From: Chara braunii | Taxonomy: Eukaryota > Streptophyta > Charophyceae > Charales > Characeae | Reading direction: 5' to 3' | Assembly (NCBI GenBank): GCA_003427395.1 | Contig: BFEA01000248.1 | Location: 891,248 to 918,864, forward strand | DNA: 27,617 nucleotides | In this document: in pieces, positions 1 to 8,641 of the stretch | Numbering within the stretch: position 1 is the first letter of the stretch | Layout: every line of letters begins with the position of its first letter | Position numbers and translations under genes: made by a program | The notes under the pieces: generated by a model | Seen by the model: only the letters and a program-made list of their open reading frames with translations | The model's database searches: none | Told to the model about the DNA's origin: nothing

Positions 1-490
1 GCAGGAGATAATCTCTAACTCCTGGAAAGTCAAATTATGTCTAACTCTCTGAATTAGTAGAAATTTGGGCAGCACTCCCTTTAGAAAAGGAGAGTTCCCA
101 GATTTATACTAAGTCAGATATGAACTCGAACAAACGCTCGAGCCCAGCTTTTAGACTGAATTTAACTATCTCCTTAATTTTGTACAAATTTCGGCAGCAC
201 TCCCTCTAAAAAAAATGCTATTCTAAAATTTATACAAGGCTAAGCTCAGATTTTGAAAGTAACTTTGGCTTGCCAAAGCTCAATTTTTGTCTAACTCCCT
301 GAATTAGCAAAAATTTGGGCAGCACTCCCTTTAGAAAAGGAGACTTCCCAGATTTTAACTAACCCAGATATATGAAAAAGACAAGTTGAACTCTGACATG
401 TCAAAAGTTTGACTAACTTCTCGGATTTGTAGAAATTTCGGCAGCGCTTCCCGTAGGAAAAGTAGCTTGCCAAGATCTATACAAAGGCCA
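1..490. repeat. Tandem repeat, four units of about 115-130 bp
   Basis: Four related units start near 38, 158, 287 and 405. Each contains a CTAACT-like lead, an AAATTTSGGCAGC core (61, 186, 311, 433), a CTCCC or TTCCC run and a later CCAGATTT-like end. In units 1 and 3 the core AAATTTGGG (61-69, 311-319) faces CCCAGATTT (97-105, 347-355), giving a 9-bp stem with one mismatch, and CTCC/GGAG can pair inside it. Units 2 and 4 have AAATTTCGG and pair less well. Stops interrupt all frames and no coding signal is visible. The following stretch, 491-775, holds nothing I recognise. The function is unknown, and a local satellite-like expansion is the simplest reading. Confidence 0.8.
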
Positions 491-775
491 GTATAAGAAA
501 AAATCTAAGAAAATGCAGGAATTGACCTAAATAAAAAAAAAGGTTATTACAGAAAATGCAGGAATTGACACTAGCTCCTATGGCTCTAGCACGTGGCGAG
601 CAACTAAAGCAACTACCTATAGTACTGAAACTTAAACAAACTAGCCATCCCATCCAGTCACGTGCAAACCAAACCACCAATGTAAGTACTCTCACCACCC
701 CAAGTTTATTCCATATAGATAATTCATGAATCTTCAAGTCCTTGCATCCTTATACCCATCTTACATAAAACATAG

Positions 776-1470
776 AGCTGGACCATTCACCATGGAAACA
801 ATGCCCAGCTTGTCTTTATGATATACACGAACAGGTTTCACAACTACTTCTCTCTTCCTTTGGGCAGATGACTAGGCCATTCGCCATGGAAACAATGCCT
901 AGTNGCCCTGAGCTGTTTAATATCCAAAAATTTAGTACTTCTTTGACTTTGTTTTCAAAAAAAAAAGGAAAAGCAAATACGGGCAGGGGACTGAACCATC
1001 CACAGTAGGAACAATGTTCAACTTGCCCAACTATTTCCATTTATACTTTGTATTTTCCTTTTTCTCTTCTTAATGATATGGCTTAACGCTGGACCATTGA
1101 CAGTAGAAACAATGCCCAACTGCCAATTCACATGCAAATATACATAAAAATACTTTCCTTTATACTCCGTTTAAATTATGTGCGTGGTTTTCAGGCTAAA
1201 CCATTCACTATGGAAACAATGCTTAGCCTTAGACCAAAAAATCCCCCCTCAAAATAAACAAGAATTTAAACCCCTTTTTAATCAGGCAACCCTCAGAGTT
1301 AACTAAGGTAGCCAGGTCATTCACAGTAGAAACAATGCCTGGTTCCCCAGAAAACAATCAAATAAACACAGCGACCAGGCCATTCACAGTAGAAACAATG
1401 CCTGGTCCTTCATAAAACAGCCAAATAAACATAACCCTGAGCCATTCACAGTAGAAACCATGCTTAGGCT
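776..1470. repeat. Array of eight hairpins with a conserved loop and variable complementary stems
   Basis: Eight copies share CATT, a 12-nt loop (CACAGTAGAAAC or CACCATGGAAAC type) and AATG, so CATT pairs with AATG. The flanks of each copy are complementary but differ between copies: AGCTGG/CCAGCT (776-781/805-810), ACTAGG/CCTAGT (871-876/898-903), TGAAC/GTTCA (992-996/1016-1020), TGG/CCA (1090-1092/1116-1118, weakest), AGGCTAA/TTAGCCT (1193-1199/1223-1229), CCAGG/CCTGG (1312-1316/1338-1342), GACCAGG/CCTGGTC (1373-1379/1401-1407) and CCTGAG/CTTAGG (1436-1441/1463-1468). A one-base bulge, usually C, recurs before CATT. Some copies have an outer helix as well, such as GGGCA/TGCCC (981-985/1024-1028) and TGGT/ACCA (1185-1188/1233-1236). 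Distances between copies are irregular (about 60-120 bp) and the intervening DNA is not conserved. The strand is undetermined because hairpins form on either strand. The biological role is unknown. Confidence 0.85.
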
Positions 1471-1719
1471 TTGGTTGACCCGGTCAAACGCATGCAAAAC
1501 TGCCTTCCTCCCACCTTCCCCCAGTTCATCCTTCGTCTGCTTTCAATTAGAACAAAGTAGGAACTTGAGCTTCACTCTCACACATTCTTTCCATTCAATC
1601 TGATTAGGTCCTGAAGAGAAAACAAAACCATAGGGACAAACGCATGCATACAACAGTCATACTGTAGGGATATAGGCAAACATGGGTAGTAGAAGGTTGT
1701 ACAGGTGGAAGTGGTTTAC

Positions 1720-1984
1720 CTGACAATTCCCTGCCTCCAGAACCTCGCCTAGGTTCCGGCAGAGCTCCCCCAATCGGTGGGTGGACTCCCCACAGAGTCT
1801 TGATGCGGACTTACGGGTTGCAATCCCGCCCGCCGCCTTCCTCTCGTAACCAAGGACTAGACTTAGACTGAGAAGGGCAGATGGAGAAAGCGTGAAACTC
1901 TCAGATCCAAGAATGGTGCTCTCAGACTCGCGGGAGAGGGCCTTGTAGTCTTGATGCTCCTGAGGGCCCCGCAATGGCGGCCAT
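1720..1984 (-). CDS. Possible first coding exon of an unidentified gene (one frameshift)
   Basis: On minus, an ATG at 1984-1982 sits in a strong start context (ACAGATGGCCGCC). A long open frame one base out of phase begins within 20 bases. Dropping one G from the GGGG at about 1968-1971 would join them into about 88 codons that end exactly in phase 0 at CAG|GTAAAC (exon end 1720), a good 5' splice site. The predicted product is polar, with a Ser/Leu-rich middle and a C-terminal stretch reading HRLGELCRNLGEVLEAGNCQ. I recognise no family. As printed, the ATG frame ends after about 20 codons. It could be a real gene with a base-call error, a pseudogene exon, or chance. The intron would run left across the hairpin arrays and out of the window. 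Confidence 0.3.
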
Positions 1985-3918
1985 CTGTGGCAGCTTGATC
2001 AAAACTGATGAGTGCCAACTTGTTGAGACCAAAACCCCAACCACCCCTGACGACCTCCCAATGGTCGCTATAATTTCATTCTCACAGTCCAATCGCACTA
2101 CCACAACAGTTCTCTCGTGATGAAACTTTGATCATGCAACTTCAGCCAGGGCACAGTGGCCCACATTAACTGCTGTTACAGCAACCCCGCTGAAGAAAAA
2201 AAGGAGCAGCAGGACACACAGTTACGGAGTCACAAGGGAGGCGCCGCAGCGGCCGGATCACACTATAGCGGGCAACACCAGCAGTGGAGGTATCAGCAAA
2301 AGCCTATACGCACAGCAGGTACCTGCCCACAGATGTCGAGTACAATGATTCACTGCCAACTTGATCTCCGCCAACCCAGCGGTCAGCAGTGCTTATCAGC
2401 AATGTCGTAATACCCGGCAACTGTCCAGCAGCAGTGGTAGTCCACAATCCACAGATCCGCAGTCCACAGTCACAACAGCAATTTCACCCAGTCAGCAGCC
2501 GCCCGTAGTAATAATCTGTGCTCAACCCATGTCAAGCCGCTGGCTCTCGTGCCCAGTCCACTGGCACAGCCGAAGTGTATGTGGGCGGCAGTAGTATCCC
2601 GTAGTGCACATCGGCCTTCTATGCTCCTTCCGCAGTCAGCAGCAAGCACCGCGGAACACTGCGGCATCCACAGTACCACTACCCATAGGATCAAGAAAAG
2701 AGCTTCTCAGTCGACAAATCACTCCACTAACAAAGAACGGCCATGCACCGCCGATCCTTCCTAGGGGGTCAAAGTACCCNCTAGCAGGTAAGTCGTCAGC
2801 TGTCACATCGAGCTCCGACCCTTCCTTGTTGTTACCTCGCCCATCTGCTCACCACCCGCTCGTCTATTTCATTACTTATCTGTAACTTCTTCCTTCGAAT
2901 GAATCTGGCGCAGTGACGCGCCCGGGTTCATCCAGCCTTTGGCTCAACGGCGGCCGAGTAGGTAGGATTTTCTTCCCTTCACTTCGTACGTATCCGCACG
3001 ACACCCCATCCACATCTACTCACCCCTTTTGTCACTCCGTCTTGTCTCCCTTGGCGCTGCCAGCCGTGCACTGCCTCTAGAAATAAGCAAAAATCGAATG
3101 AATCTTCCACTAAAACGCGGAAGTATTCATGGTACATTCACGAAACTACCCCTCTCCCCTGCTCACTCCATCAATAAAACACTCAAATGTTGAACGAACC
3201 TACCGTTGGCCTATGGTCAGATCCATTCCATACTCACCGGCCACTCCCCAGGCGCAACCTCCGACCAACAGCATACACAGTTCGCAACCTCATTGCCGAA
3301 TCTGGCCGCACCATCCAACTCGCCGCACCCCAAAGCCCCTGAAACGCCTCTTCGTTCACCCGTTTTCGTCGAGGAGCGGGTGGGCTAGGCGATTCGCACT
3401 CCTGCCATCTCTACCATAGCTATAGCGCATGGATTTTCTCCGCTAACCTCTAAATCTACTAACCCAACACCAAAACTAACTTCGCCATCCTCCTCATCTT
3501 ACCCCAAAACGTCAGACCTGACTCCTCCCCCGCCCGATCCTGTTGTACTTCACACGAGTTATCCGTTCTTCCCTGCGCTCCACCCACCATTTTCGTGCGT
3601 GCACCTGGATCGTTTCATCGGCCAGGATCAACCCCCTTTTTTTTTTTTTTTGCCCGGTTTGCGCCCGGTCCCCTACCTTTGCCCCGTCGCACCGCTGTCG
3701 GCATTTCGTCTTCTCCCTCTGTTGCCAATAATCAAATGTACCCGGCGCGGATTCGCGCCAGGTCCGTCTTTCCTTCCCCACGGTCCGTCCGCCCCCGCTA
3801 TCGGTCGCTTCGCTCCCCACCTCGATGCTCAATTCTACTATCCCGCAACGCTGCTTCCCGTCAGTACATCCGACCATACTGTACTGAGTGGAGGAGAGAT
3901 GTCTCTTGAAACGAGCAA
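1985..3918. other. Long stretch without a recognisable gene
   Basis: 2156-2760 is rich in CAG/CAGT words and gives short Gln/Ser-rich frames on plus, none longer than about 95 codons and none resembling a family. An isolated N lies at 2780. 2890-3900 is C-rich on plus and G-rich on minus, with a T13-type run near 3640. A 147-codon minus frame (3512-3955) is charged and low in complexity, with no domain. This may include promoter or UTR sequence of the putative minus-strand exon to its left, but no TATA box or other site can be defended. Confidence 0.5.
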
Positions 3919-3943
3919 CCGCGGGGCTCAAACCATCCCGCGG
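3919..3943. other. GC-rich hairpin beside the U6-like copy
   Basis: CCGCGGG and CCCGCGG arms form a 7-bp stem around an 11-nt loop that contains GGTTTGAGC on minus, which resembles a weak B box. It lies just 3' of the U6-like segment on the same strand. It may be part of the decayed RNA cluster or coincidental. Confidence 0.4.
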
Positions 3944-3960
3944 CTTATATTCCAATGCGA

Positions 3961-4021
3961 GCGCACGGACGGCGCTAATCTTCTCTGTATCGTTCCCATT
4001 TTTACGAATGTCCCGAAGGAC
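3961..4021 (-). ncRNA. U6 snRNA-like 5' fragment (diverged copy A)
   Basis: Read on minus from 4021 it begins with the U6 5' stem-loop GTCCTTCGGGAC, then CATTCG, and then keeps GAACGATACAGAGAAGATTA followed by GC, which spans the invariant ACAGAGA box and the start of the AGC region. The remainder (CGCCGTCCGTGCGC) only loosely follows the U6 internal stem-loop, and similarity ends near 3961. The ACAGAGA segment pairs with the 5' splice site in spliceosomes. This copy lacks the U6 3' half, so I read it as a pseudogene or retrocopy. It sits 20 bp downstream of a 25S rRNA fragment on the same strand. Confidence 0.75.
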
Positions 4022-4041
4022 TTTGTACCAGCCAGCGCCCG

Positions 4042-4149
4042 CCTGAGGGCCCTTCGGAGGGAACCAGGTACTAGACGGTTCGATTAGTCTTTGCCTCTAT
4101 ACCCAAAGTCCGATGTGCGCGGCAACACCGCTGCGAACTTCTGCCACAG
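4042..4149 (-). rRNA. Decayed 25S/28S rRNA fragment
   Basis: The plus strand reads as the complement of a well-known conserved part of large-subunit rRNA. CTTCGGAGGGAACCAG, then TACTAGACGGTTCGATTAG, then CTATACCCAAAGTC and CGCTGCGAAC occur in the expected order with small indels. In the sense direction this is the segment running from the GCAGCGATACTGACG region to AGCTGGTTCCCTCCGAAG. It is about 105 bp long with many substitutions toward its 5' (higher-coordinate) end. It is a pseudogenic insertion, not an rDNA unit, because neither flank continues as rRNA. The assignment rests on remembered conserved 25S sequence, not an alignment. Confidence 0.72.
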
Positions 4150-4357
4150 CGCCTGACACAGGTTCGCGTCCCCGTTCGTCCGCCAGGTAAGCTCCCTCAC
4201 TCTCTCTAGTGCTGCGCTGCCTGTCCTCCCCTCCTACTGTTAGCGCAGCGCCCGACACCCGCAATGGCCTGGTCTCATTACCCGACAATCCTTGTTACTC
4301 CGTTCCCCCTATACCGCGCAGTGCCGGCCCGACGGCACGTAAATATCAAGACCCAGG

Positions 4358-4363
4358 AAAAAA
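4358..4363 (-). terminator. T6 run, possible RNA polymerase III terminator
   Basis: A run of six T on minus lies 12 nt after the GTCC that ends the U6-like copy B. Pol III stops at runs of four or more T. It is placed slightly later than in typical U6 genes. Confidence 0.4.
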
Positions 4364-4375
4364 CATCCGGCCGTC

Positions 4376-4469
4376 GGACCTCGTCCTGATTTGTGCGCGT
4401 TATCCTCACGCAGGGGCCATGCTAAACTTCTCTGTATCTTTCCAATTTTTGACGAATGTCCCGAAGGAC
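4376..4469 (-). ncRNA. U6 snRNA-like gene or pseudogene, full length (copy B)
   Basis: From 4469 on minus, the order of U6 parts is complete. GTCCTTCGGGAC (5' stem-loop) is followed by CATTCG, AAATTGGAAAGATACAGAGAAG (ACAGAGA box intact), TTTAGCATGGCCCCTGCG (AGC triad and internal stem-loop start), AGGATAACGCGCACAAATC and a 3' end near GTCC (4376), about 94 nt. Differences from canonical plant U6 include A for C in GGAACGATAC and T for A in AAGATTAGC. U6 acts in the spliceosome catalytic core. An AT-rich box about 32-40 bp upstream and a T6 run downstream fit a Pol III gene, but no plant USE (TCCCACATCG type) is seen in the right orientation. It could be a divergent functional gene or a pseudogene. 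Confidence 0.85.
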
Positions 4470-4498
4470 ACGGTCCCCGGGCTAACCAGCCCCCGACA

Positions 4499-4512
4499 AT
4501 TTAAAATATTTG
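4499..4512 (-). promoter_or_regulatory. TATA-like box upstream of U6-like copy B
   Basis: Minus-strand AAATATTTTAAATT lies about 30-43 bp before the U6 5' end at 4469, close to where plant snRNA genes carry TATA. The element is AT-rich by chance standards in this GC-rich stretch. Without an upstream sequence element its function is unproven. Confidence 0.35.
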
Positions 4513-4529
4513 GTTTTTCTTATCAAGTT

Positions 4530-4601
4530 TCATCATTCCGGGTTTGAACACGGGTCTGTATCCCACCAGTTCATGGGTGTACCCACTGAGTTAGGCCCTT
4601 A
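4530..4601 (-). tRNA. tRNA-like segment with A and B boxes (decayed tRNA or SINE head)
   Basis: On minus, TAACTCAGTGGGTA (complement near 4581-4594) resembles an A box, with a small D-arm palindrome TGGGTACACCCA. TGTTCAAACCC (4550-4540) resembles a B box. The A-to-B distance is about 44 nt, normal for a tRNA. The acceptor arms (AAGGGCC and ATGATGA) do not pair and the T stem is poor, so it is not a functional tRNA. It lies about 60 bp upstream of U6-like copy B on the same strand. Alternatives are a tRNA-derived SINE head or coincidence. Confidence 0.4.
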
Positions 4602-5469
4602 GGGCCTGCCGCACACCCACCGCGCCGCGTCCCAAGACAAGACGAGGCGCGACTCCGACGCAGCCACGAAAAAATGGTCTGTAATTGCACTTCAGGCAAC
4701 CCCAGCAAATACAACACACCCCATGTGACTCTATCGCCGCGGGTCGGCCCTGCCACCGCGCCCGTAAGCAAACCCGAGGGGGATAGCCCTGACAGCCCTC
4801 AACCCTGTCGGTCCCTTCCGCGACGCTCCCCTGCAGTTGCCCCGCCGACGCCTGCTGGCCTCGATCCCCAAACCTTCGTAACGTCAACCCAATGCCGTAA
4901 CCTATGGGCTAAGCCCAAGCCTGGGGCTGAATCTTGCAGAATACCATATAGGCAGTGCGGCGCGATGCTTTGGGCCAACAAACCGGCTGCGCGGCTCCCA
5001 GTGCCCGCGTCGACTTGTTTATATCATGCCATAATTGCCCCGCGCGCCATCCTACGACATCTTGCTCACCGTACAAAATCGCGCCCTTATTGCCGATGCC
5101 GTATCGAAAATATCCCTGTTTCCTGCTTAATCAAATATAAGTAGATATTAATAATACTATTAAACAAACGACCAATGATCAACAGCAGAAAAGAATCACG
5201 CGTGCCTTAAACCTGCGCGCCCACACACTCTCTACTCTAGTCAAGCATCCTATCAACGTAAAATACAGACGCAGCCGTGCCTAGCGCGGTATACCTAAAC
5301 TATAGATTAAAACCATTTTTCTGTCACTTGCAAAAACCAGGGCGGATACCCTTGTCAGGGTATTCGCACCGACACCGGGCAGCATGCTGCACGGCGGGGA
5401 AGGTATATGCTAGGGAAGGAAAAGCCATAGCTAAGTCAACAGAGGAAGGAGGGAGAGAGAACGGTACAG
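4602..5469. other. Stretch without a recognisable gene
   Basis: GC-rich until about 5130, then AT-rich at 5140-5190. The longest frame (4674-5144, plus, 156 codons) is Pro/Arg/Ala-rich with no domain and no codon signature. No RNA gene was recognised. Confidence 0.45.
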
Positions 5470-5740
5470 CATGGCATGACAGGGTCTCAACATCAAGGAG
5501 AAGGTATATCGACTGTGAGTACATTTTTTCTCCATTTTCGGAAGCGGGCGCAAGTTTTCGACAAAGTCGACATCAACACGAAAGGAAGGAAGGCAGGACA
5601 GGGCAGTAACGTACAGAAAGGAAGGAGGGAGGAAGAGAGATACGACAGCAAGGCAGGGTTCTGACACCACGGAGAGGGTACATTGACCGTAAGTAACACG
5701 AAAGGAAGGAAGGCAGGGCTGGGCAGAAACATACGTGAAA
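5470..5740. repeat. Imperfect direct duplication with a 55-bp indel
   Basis: Unit 1 (about 5470-5618) and unit 2 (about 5645-5737) share GACAGGGTCT-like DNA, GGAGARGGTAYATYGACYGTRAGTA and CACGAAAGGAAGGAAGGCAGG followed by GGGCAG. Unit 1 carries about 55 extra bases between GTGAGTA and the CACGAAAGG block, where unit 2 joins GTAAGTA directly to it. The GTRAGTA words look like splice donors but no intron is demonstrated. It is probably a simple local duplication followed by a deletion. Confidence 0.65.
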
Positions 5741-5889
5741 AGAAAAACAACGTTTGACCGTGGCCCATTCCCCTTGGGGCCCCGCATCGGAGGTCCGGTG
5801 CGGTGGGGGTTCGGCCAAGACAACGACTGTCTCGACAGGACGTAGCGACAGCAGAGTCGGAGTGACAGTAGACACAGAGACCAGGTAAG

Positions 5890-6110
5890 GCTTCCTCCCC
5901 CACGGGATTTTTGCTCCCTCTTCTTTGTTTTTTTTTGCCTTCTTCCTTGCTGTTTCTTCCCGGCACCCTTTTCCCCTTCTCTCTTCTTTCTCTTTTTCGC
6001 TTCTTTTAGCTTTCCCTTTACCGTTTCTTCTCCGCACCCCTTCCTTTTTTCTTGGCTTTTCCCCTTTTCTTACCCCCGCCTCCTCCACATCCCGCTCTTA
6101 GTCTTTCTGC
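5890..6110. other. Pyrimidine-rich tract
   Basis: The plus strand is almost entirely C/T (TTCTTCC, TTTTCC, CTCTTC words). The long charged minus frame here (Lys/Glu/Arg-rich) is a by-product of this composition and not a gene. Confidence 0.7.
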
Positions 6111-6206
6111 TGGCAGTAGAGGGGAGGGTTGCGAACGAAGGAGAGAACCAATAAGCAGGGCATGTTTACAGCTGCCCTGCGCTGATCAAAGATACATAAC
6201 CGGATA

Positions 6207-6208
<2 letters not shown>

Positions 6209-6272
<64 letters not shown>
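6209..6272. repeat. (GA)n microsatellite 1
   Basis: About 32 GA units with one interrupting A. Confidence 0.97.
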
Positions 6273-6451
6273 CTCCGCCCTTTCGTTTCGTGGAATGGAA
6301 TAGGAAGGAGGGTGGTGGGGGTCAAGGGGGGCATGTTGAATGCAAGGACAAAAGAGTAGACGAAGGAGACGGTGGTATAGAGTACGGTAGAAGGAGGGAA
6401 AGGAGACAGGAGCGAGAAAGCACAAGTGTGGGTAGAATGGAATAGGTAGGG

Positions 6452-6453
<2 letters not shown>

Positions 6454-6511
<58 letters not shown>

Positions 6512-6544
6512 AAGAGAGAGAGAGGGGGAGGGGGGGGGAGAGAA
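6454..6544. repeat. (GA)n microsatellite 2 with G-rich end
   Basis: GA units with two AAA interruptions, passing into a G run. The purine-rich plus strand extends on both sides. Confidence 0.95.
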
Positions 6545-6870
6545 AGTCTAGGCATGGAAAACGAGTGCGACATTATTTCTCTTCTTCTTCACCAATCACG
6601 ATAGTCTAATCAGGGGGGTGCATTTTTTCAGGACAAAATTAGATAGGCAAGTGGAACAAGAGAACGAAATCCCAGAGAGGTTAATAAAAGGGAGTGAGGT
6701 TAAAGTCGGGGGTAGGAGGAAGGACAAAGAATAGAGGGAGAAGATCGCAAGGAGGGAAGTATCAATCCACGGGCACCTCCTGTTTGCCATCCGGACAAAC
6801 AATGCTAAGTACAAAAGTACCACAAACAGCCGGGGAGGATCGAGGGAGAACGGACTAACATCAAAGCATC

Positions 6871-8473
6871 ATGGCAACCAGCAAAGGCACAAAAACAGGG
6901 CACAGATATCAAAGGGTACAAAAAAGGCTAGATTCTACCTTGCTTTATCGAGGGGTCATGCGGCCGCATGCGGACAAAACATTGGCGGGGGGTAAAAAGA
7001 AGGCAACAAAAGATGTTAGTGGGGGGGTGGCCACCCCCACCGCGCGAAAGATAAGGGGGCCCGAAGACACCCAGTCCTCCACAACCCACACGCCATCCTC
7101 CCCTTCCTGGGCTGCTCGCTTACACAAACCGCACGCTGGTCAAACGATCACGATGCAAAGAAAAATTGAAGACGAGGAAGTGCGGGAGTGGAAGATCCCC
7201 CTGGAGAGCCTATCGTCTGTGAGTGCCTTTTTCTGTCCAGGCTCCTGACCCCATATGAACCTAAGGTAATCAACCTGGAAGGGAAATCCTCGCTGGTCAA
7301 AACCTTACCGGCGGATAAGGTCAGGGACAGAAACGACTTATACAAAAAACACGCCAGCAATTGGGTGTTTCACGATGACGCCACCTTCAAATCTACAAAT
7401 GACAAAGTGGGATGGATATGGAAGAGTTGGCTTCTCTCAAAGGAAGCATGGAAGAAGCGCATGACCTTTTTCTGCTCCAGCCCATTTCAACATCTACAGT
7501 CACTGTCATTTGCAGATATGAAGTGGACAAACAGGCTATGGATAGCTGGAGATCGATTCGATGCAACAGGTCCGAAGTACGAATCTACCCATGGGCACCC
7601 CCGAAACAGCAACGGCCAGAAGAGAAAAGGGAGAGAATGATGGCAGATAATTTCTAGGTAGAATTTTGACATATCCCCATCGAAATCCAGGCGGCGTTTA
7701 TTTTGGATTTTGGAGAAAATTTTGACATTATTAACTTCATCGATCCACTTCCCTCTCACGTAGCAGGAAGGGGCGACTACCTAATGCTGGCAATCGATCT
7801 TCCGGAGGGGCAACCGTTTTCTGTGGACGACATAATCCCCTTCCGGGTCAGAGAAAAAGACTACAAGATACACACGGCGCACAAGCTGCGCCCTTGGTGT
7901 TTCAAGTGCCAAGCCTATGCACACCTATACACCGACCCTGCGTGCTCCCACCACCCAGTCAACCAAGTTAGGGCCACAGGGCGCCTTATCCAAGATCCCT
8001 TTAGGAGCACACACTGGCGTACCGTAGATCAGGGGCATGAAGGGTGGGTCTACGCTGACAAGGCAGACGAGGGAGGGGAAATCATAGGGTGGGTGTGGGA
8101 GAGAGGGGGGGACCCCAATTTGGACTCCAACCCCCCACCTTCCTGGACACCCCCCAATATGGTAGAATCCCATCTACAGCCACAGGGGGCCAACCCCGTA
8201 CTACCAGGGACCGGCCAGAAGGTGGATCAGGACAGCCAGGGGAGGAGGAAACTAGGCCCGTCCCCGGAGGATTGCCTGATGGAGCAGGGGAGCCAGCTGC
8301 AGCAAAAAATCCCGCAAAAGGGGCAACAAGGTGGTTCATTACCCCGCACCAAAGAAAAGGGAAAGAAGGAAGGAGCGGGAGGAAACAGATTCGCCCTGCT
8401 GGCCACGAAATCAGGTGGGCCAGACGGAGGAGAAGTAGTGACATCGGGAGAACGGAACCAGGAAAGACAATAG
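6871..8473 (+). pseudogene. LINE-A ORF1 (nucleic-acid-binding protein with CCHC knuckle), broken
   Basis: It starts at the ATG at 6871 with a basic, Lys/Thr/Ser-rich N-terminus, and that frame ends at 7248. The reading passes through a second frame (about 7188-7640) and a third (7412-7657, then 7703-8473 after stops). In the last part a conserved block (INFIDPLPS, DYLMLAIDLPEGQPF, DDIIPFRV) leads to the zinc knuckle CX2CX4HX6C (C66, C69, H74, C81 of the 7703 frame, about 7898-7945). This block is matched by LINE-B on minus. ORF1 proteins of this kind coat the LINE RNA. A Gly/Pro/Gln-rich tail ends at the stop at 8471. No RRM is convincing by eye. Confidence 0.78.
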
Positions 8474-8641
8474 GCTTAGCGAACCGAACAAAACGAGAAA
8501 GAGACCTGCATGCAAACCTCCATCCTCCAACAGTCAAACATGGGTATGAGGGACCCTTATGGTGACATGTTGGAGCAGCAGGTGGAAGGGAGGGATAATC
8601 CGACAGATCTCGAGCTCATATAAAACCCCAACCCCTCGACC

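Noticed and set aside
776-1470. CRISPR-like look of regularly repeated ~31-bp units
   Set aside because: Spacing is irregular (about 60-120 bp), repeats vary in their arms, no cas genes occur, and the window is eukaryotic.
2156-2760. Gln/Ser-rich plus frames
   Set aside because: Short, overlapping in several frames, explained by CAG/CAGT-rich sequence; no start or splice context supports a gene.
3512-3955. 147-codon minus-strand open frame
   Set aside because: Low complexity and charged, no domain, opposite a C-rich plus strand, and it runs into a GC-rich hairpin next to the U6-like copy.
4286-4312. Resemblance of CCTTGTTAC and the following bases to the 18S rRNA 3' end (minus)
   Set aside because: Only about nine identical bases followed by weak similarity; the conserved flanking 18S sequence is absent.
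5573-6088. Lys/Glu/Arg-rich minus frames of 130-171 codons
   Set aside because: They arise from pyrimidine-rich DNA and repeat units; no codon structure or family is seen.
7925-8537. Long minus-strand frames within LINE-A ORF1
   Set aside because: They are shadows of the plus-strand ORF1 frame, whose zinc knuckle and match to LINE-B show the real coding strand.
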